DNA of 64,000 nt from Anodontia alba (lineage: Eukaryota; Mollusca; Bivalvia; Lucinida; Lucinidae): assembly GCA_964016985.1 (NCBI GenBank), contig OZ024833.1, forward strand, positions 60,153,463 to 60,217,462. Reading direction: 5' to 3'. Made by a program: the position numbers and the translations under genes. Shown here piece by piece: positions 60,767 through 64,000 of this stretch. The notes beneath the pieces were generated by a model. That model was not told where the DNA came from. It made no database searches and saw only the letters and a list, made by a program, of their open reading frames with translations. Numbering within the stretch: position 1 is the stretch's first letter; each line of letters opens with the position of its first letter.

Positions 60767-60823
60767 CTATTAACCCTTAAAGCCCAAAGCAAAATTTGTA
60801 GCAGAAGACATTCTAAATTTTTA
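60767..60823. mobile_element. TTAA-2 left end, cut by the LINE
   Basis: TTAACCCTTAAAGCCCAAAG and GCAGAAGACATTCTAAAT match TTAA-2 (compare 51958). The match stops at ~60823 where LINE sequence begins. Confidence 0.75.
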
Positions 60824-60835
60824 GCAACACAGTAA

Positions 60836-61021
60836 ACCTGGTTTTTATCATTATTTCAATCTACTGGAAATGGAACTTCTGATAGTGGTCTACAAGCACG
60901 TTGCTTGAAATGTGGCATGACAAATCATGAAACTTACAATTGCAGACACAAGACACAAGTGAAATGTCACAAATGTAACTTGTATGGACATAAAGACTCA
61001 ACTGGTTTGTGCTACAATATA
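60836..61021 (+). pseudogene. LINE ORF1 C-terminal remnant with two CCHC zinc knuckles
   Basis: ORF1 proteins of such LINEs bind the element RNA. The visible 62 codons are open from after a stop at 60833 to a TAG at 61022. They contain CLKCGMTNHETYNC (CX2CX4HX4C) and CHKCNLYGHKDSTGLC (CX2CX4HX6C), a pair usual at the ORF1 C-terminus. The N-terminal part is missing through 5' truncation, so no start exists. The frame is the same as that of ORF2. Only the TAG at 61022-61024 separates them, which could be the normal ORF1 end or a mutation in a fused frame. Confidence 0.85.
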
Positions 61022-61150
61022 TAGGACAAAGGCAAATATGCCAGTATACCATTTCCAATATCTACCTTTAATTCATATGATCTGTTGTTGACTGTTTGTG
61101 TAGACTGCAACCAACATGCATGTATATGTGAAACAATTTCAGACCAATCA

Positions 61151-64000
61151 ATGTCATTTGTTATGAATGTATCTGTTAGTAATAATTATGATTGCATTGG
61201 CTCAACTCAGTCTGTTGCACAAACAAATGTCATTGAAGATAATGAAACTAGTACTTTACAACCATCTTGTTTTACAATGAATAGTAGAAATAATGATACA
61301 GCAAAGCTTGATGACAATCTTAATGACAAGTCACTCAAATTTGCATCTTTAAATGTCTGCGGTTTGAAACGCAAAGTCTTATATCCCGAGTTTAGCAGTT
61401 TAGTTAATAATTATGACATGCTCTCTGTTTGTGAAACAAAACTTGACAGATATGATCTTATTGAACTGCCTGGTTATGTTTTCTTCTCTCAGTGTAGAAA
61501 ACAGAAGTATATCCGCAAAAGTGGGGGTATTGGAGTTTTTATAAAGCAGTCATTGTTTCCACATGTTTCTCACATTGAATCTGATTCTGATTATGTCTTG
61601 TGGCTTAGTATCAGCAAGAAAGTCTTTAATACTGATGAGGATATTTATGTAGGAGCCATATATATTCCTCCAAATGACTCAAAATTTTACAACCCTGATG
61701 AAATAGAAAATTTTAATGTTGAAATCACAAATATGTGTGTTTCAAATAAATATGTTCTCTTAATGGGCGATTTCAATGCAAGGACTCAAAATAAACAAGA
61801 CTTTCTTGAAGAGGATAATTTTTTCATAAAATACTTTGATTTTGATAAAGATATGATAAGTCACTTCAGTGTCTCCTCAGTTCTTGACCAGTGTAAACTA
61901 CCAAAAAAGCGTACATCACAAGATAAGGTTATCAATAATGAAGGAAACAAGCTCATTGATATTTGTAAATCAAATAATTTATTTATTCTCAATGGAAGGT
62001 GTGGAACTGATAAAAACATTGGTGCTATGACTTTTCGTAATCTCTCTGTTATTGACTATTCAATTGTATCACAGCATGCATTGCAATTAGTTAATATGTT
62101 TGAAATTTTAGAAGTCGACCCCCTTTTTTCTGATGGCCATTCATTACTAAGTACAACCTTATGTTTCTCTCAAAGTTCTATATTGAATACAAAGAAGTAT
62201 CCCAAACAAAATATTAAAGGAAAGCCAAAATTAACAGAAGATAAAAAAAATATATTTGTCCAAAACATAGATCGTTCTAAATTAAATGACCTATACAACT
62301 TCATTCAAGATAGTAGTAAAAACTATAACTCAGTGAATAAGGATAATATAAATAGCATGTGCCTTAAGTTTTCTGAAATTTTTCATGAATCAGCACAAAC
62401 TTGTATTCCTGATAAATCATACCCAAATCATACAAAAGGCAAAATGCCTTGGTTCGGTAAACAATGTGCACATGCACGCAAACGGTACCATCTGGCTAAA
62501 ACAAAATTTTCAAGATGTCCATCAACTTCCTCAAGGTCAAGTCTAGTAACAGCAAGCAAAGCATACAAAAAGAAAATGAACTATTTCATAAATAAACATA
62601 ACAGACAAACTCAAATTAAGCTTAGGAATTTGAAAAATAAAAATCCGAAGGAGTACTGGAAAATAATTAACAGCATTGATAGTAAAAAACAAGACAGTAG
62701 TAATATTGGACTTGACTCATTATACAGCTTTTTCAAAGGTTTAAATAAACAGTCTGATTCTGAAAACCAACAGAATGAAAATATAAAGATTTCACTTGAT
62801 GATAATGATCCAGTTTTGAACTCACCTATTACTGACTGTGAAATCTTAAAATGCATCAAGTCTTTAAAGAATAATAAAGCATGTGGAAATGATGATATCA
62901 TAAATGAATACATAAAGAGTACTTCTAATATAATGATGCCATTGTATAATTCTTTTTTCAATTTGATTCTTGAAACTGGAATTTTGCCAGATGCCTGGTT
63001 AGAAGGAATTATAAGGCCCATTTACAAGCATAAAGGAGATCCTTCACAGCCTGAGAATTACAGACCAATAACAATTTTAAGCTGCTTTGGCAAACTTTTC
63101 ACAGCAGTACTCAACTTACGACTAAATGAATTTCTCAATACTTATGATATTTTGAATGAAAATCAAGCCGGTTTTAGAGCTGGATATTCTACAAACGATC
63201 ATATTTTTGCTCTACATGCTCTTAGTGAGATTTTGAAATCCAAAAAGTTAAAGCTATTCTGCTCTTTTGTAGATTTTAGCAAAGCTTTTGACTCTGTGTG
63301 GCGTGTAGGATTGTGGTCAAAATTACTGGCAAACAATATTAATGGGAAATTCTTTCGTATTGTCTTTAACATGTACCAAGAAATTAAATCATGTGTTTCA
63401 TTCAACGGTAATCAGTCAGATTTTTTCCATTGTTTTAGAGGAGTCCGACAAGGTGAAAATCTGTCACCTGTCTTATTTGCCTTATTTCTGAATGATCTTG
63501 AAAGCTTTCTTGTGTCTAAGAAATGTCCTGGTATTGATGTAGAATTTGCTTCTGATGATGTTTATTTTTACCTGAAGTTGTTTGTTTTACTCTATGCAGA
63601 TGACACAGTTATTTTTGCCACTGATGAAAAAAGTTTCCAGCACTGTTTGAATGTGTTTCATGAATACTCAAAATTATGGAAGCTTGACATCAATTACGAT
63701 AAAACCAAGATTTTAATTTTTGGAACACGTAATGATGATCGTTTTGACTTCAGAATTGGTGAAAACAAAATTTCAATATGTAAGGACTTCAAATACTTAG
63801 GTGTAGTTTTCACCAAAAGTAGAAGTTTTTCAAAGGCTATCAAGCACAACTATGACCAGGCAAAGAAAGCTATGCACCTTTTACACAAAAGAATCAGGTC
63901 CTTGAATCTTCCTATTGATTTACAACTGCAATTATTCGATCACACTATTTTACCAATAGCCCTATATGGCTGTGAGGTATGGGCATTTGAAAAAGCTCAA
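61151..64000 (+). CDS. LINE ORF2: APE endonuclease + reverse transcriptase, 3' end beyond the window
   Basis: The protein nicks target DNA and reverse-transcribes LINE (and SINE) RNA at the nick. The frame is open from 61025 without a stop to 64000. The first ATG is 61151, giving 950 visible residues. Endonuclease motifs are LNVCGL (Asn68), CETK (Glu95), GDFNAR (Asp207, Asn209), DYSIVS (Asp302) and SDGHSLL (Asp328, His330), so all expected catalytic positions are present. The reverse transcriptase has ENYRPITIL (~635-643), FVDFSKAFDSVW (Asp708), GVRQGENLSP (from 764) and YADDT (815-819, catalytic Asp817-818). The part past RT, KYLGVVFTK onward, leads to a usual C-terminal region cut by the edge. 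With no frameshift over ~3 kb, the copy looks young. The start is inferred, because translation may begin by reinitiation after the TAG. Confidence 0.92.
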   Translation, partial: MSFVMNVSVSNNYDCIGSTQSVAQTNVIEDNETSTLQPSCFTMNSRNNDTAKLDDNLNDKSLKFASLNVCGLKRKVLYPEFSSLVNNYDMLSVCETKLDRYDLIELPGYVFFSQCRKQKYIRKSGGIGVFIKQSLFPHVSHIESDSDYVLWLSISKKVFNTDEDIYVGAIYIPPNDSKFYNPDEIENFNVEITNMCVSNKYVLLMGDFNARTQNKQDFLEEDNFFIKYFDFDKDMISHFSVSSVLDQCKLPKKRTSQDKVINNEGNKLIDICKSNNLFILNGRCGTDKNIGAMTFRNLSVIDYSIVSQHALQLVNMFEILEVDPLFSDGHSLLSTTLCFSQSSILNTKKYPKQNIKGKPKLTEDKKNIFVQNIDRSKLNDLYNFIQDSSKNYNSVNKDNINSMCLKFSEIFHESAQTCIPDKSYPNHTKGKMPWFGKQCAHARKRYHLAKTKFSRCPSTSSRSSLVTASKAYKKKMNYFINKHNRQTQIKLRNLKNKNPKEYWKIINSIDSKKQDSSNIGLDSLYSFFKGLNKQSDSENQQNENIKISLDDNDPVLNSPITDCEILKCIKSLKNNKACGNDDIINEYIKSTSNIMMPLYNSFFNLILETGILPDAWLEGIIRPIYKHKGDPSQPENYRPITILSCFGKLFTAVLNLRLNEFLNTYDILNENQAGFRAGYSTNDHIFALHALSEILKSKKLKLFCSFVDFSKAFDSVWRVGLWSKLLANNINGKFFRIVFNMYQEIKSCVSFNGNQSDFFHCFRGVRQGENLSPVLFALFLNDLESFLVSKKCPGIDVEFASDDVYFYLKLFVLLYADDTVIFATDEKSFQHCLNVFHEYSKLWKLDINYDKTKILIFGTRNDDRFDFRIGENKISICKDFKYLGVVFTKSRSFSKAIKHNYDQAKKAMHLLHKRIRSLNLPIDLQLQLFDHTILPIALYGCEVWAFEKAQ

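Larger units (their letters stand above)
60824..64000 (+). mobile_element. APE-type LINE (non-LTR retrotransposon), 5'-truncated, runs off the window
   Basis: At least 3.18 kb. In order it holds the C-terminal end of ORF1 with two CCHC knuckles, then ORF2 with an APE-like endonuclease and a reverse transcriptase. The left boundary lies abruptly inside a TTAA-2 MITE, as expected when reverse transcription stops early during target-primed integration. The 3' end, tail and target duplication lie beyond base 64000. The layout fits the Jockey/I/CR1 grade. I cannot place the clade by eye. Confidence 0.93.

Overview
The window reads as an AT-rich stretch of animal nuclear DNA with no complete host gene. 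Nearly everything recognisable is a transposable element or a tandem repeat. The combination of a tRNA-headed SINE with a (CAAA)n tail, hundreds of bases of hairpin MITEs, and arrays bounded by the GCTCACCTGAG motif resembles repeats I know from bivalve molluscs. I therefore infer a bivalve, possibly a venerid-type clam. That is recognition, not a database result. I see no rRNA, free-standing tRNA gene, CRISPR array or prokaryotic feature.

Layout. 0-8 kb: a three-monomer array, SINEs, and hairpin MITEs of several families packed end to end. 9.07-10.42 kb: a full-length but frameshifted mariner DNA transposon with both inverted ends and a TA duplication. 10.6-11.2 kb: the tail of an array element. 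11.2-13.2 kb: one of the few repeat-poor stretches, holding one very weak exon candidate. 13-36 kb: a dense MITE/SINE mosaic with many insertions inside insertions, a 1.2-kb pogo-like non-autonomous element (25.2-26.5 kb) and a mollusc-type array element (15.4-16.9 kb). 36.5-45.2 kb: a 30-bp minisatellite broken five times by array elements built of ~145-bp monomers. 46.3-48.5 kb and 54.9-57.3 kb: two more such elements with different monomers. 50.28-51.16 kb: a three-level nest of MITEs. 58-60.4 kb: another array region. 60.82-64.0 kb: a 5'-truncated LINE whose ORF2 (APE endonuclease plus reverse transcriptase) is open to the window edge.

How the parts relate. The autonomous machinery visible is the LINE ORF2 (apparently intact as far as seen) and the mariner transposase (dead). 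The rest is non-autonomous. Three SINE-like families end in related 3' tails, suggesting a shared LINE partner. Several MITE families are flanked by TTAA, as in piggyBac-type elements, and one insertion is proved by uninterrupted sibling copies in the same window. The GCTCACCTGAG array elements insert into A runs with no target duplication in two reconstructable cases, carry subterminal inverted repeats and a 3' stem-loop, and so look like rolling-circle (Helentron/Helitron, 'pearl'-like) non-autonomous elements.

The most interesting signal is modularity. Array elements with the same ends carry different tandem cores, and MITE families with different ends carry the same central hairpin. All coordinates were read by eye, so element boundaries are accurate to a few bases where a duplication or TIR is quoted and to about 10-20 bases elsewhere.
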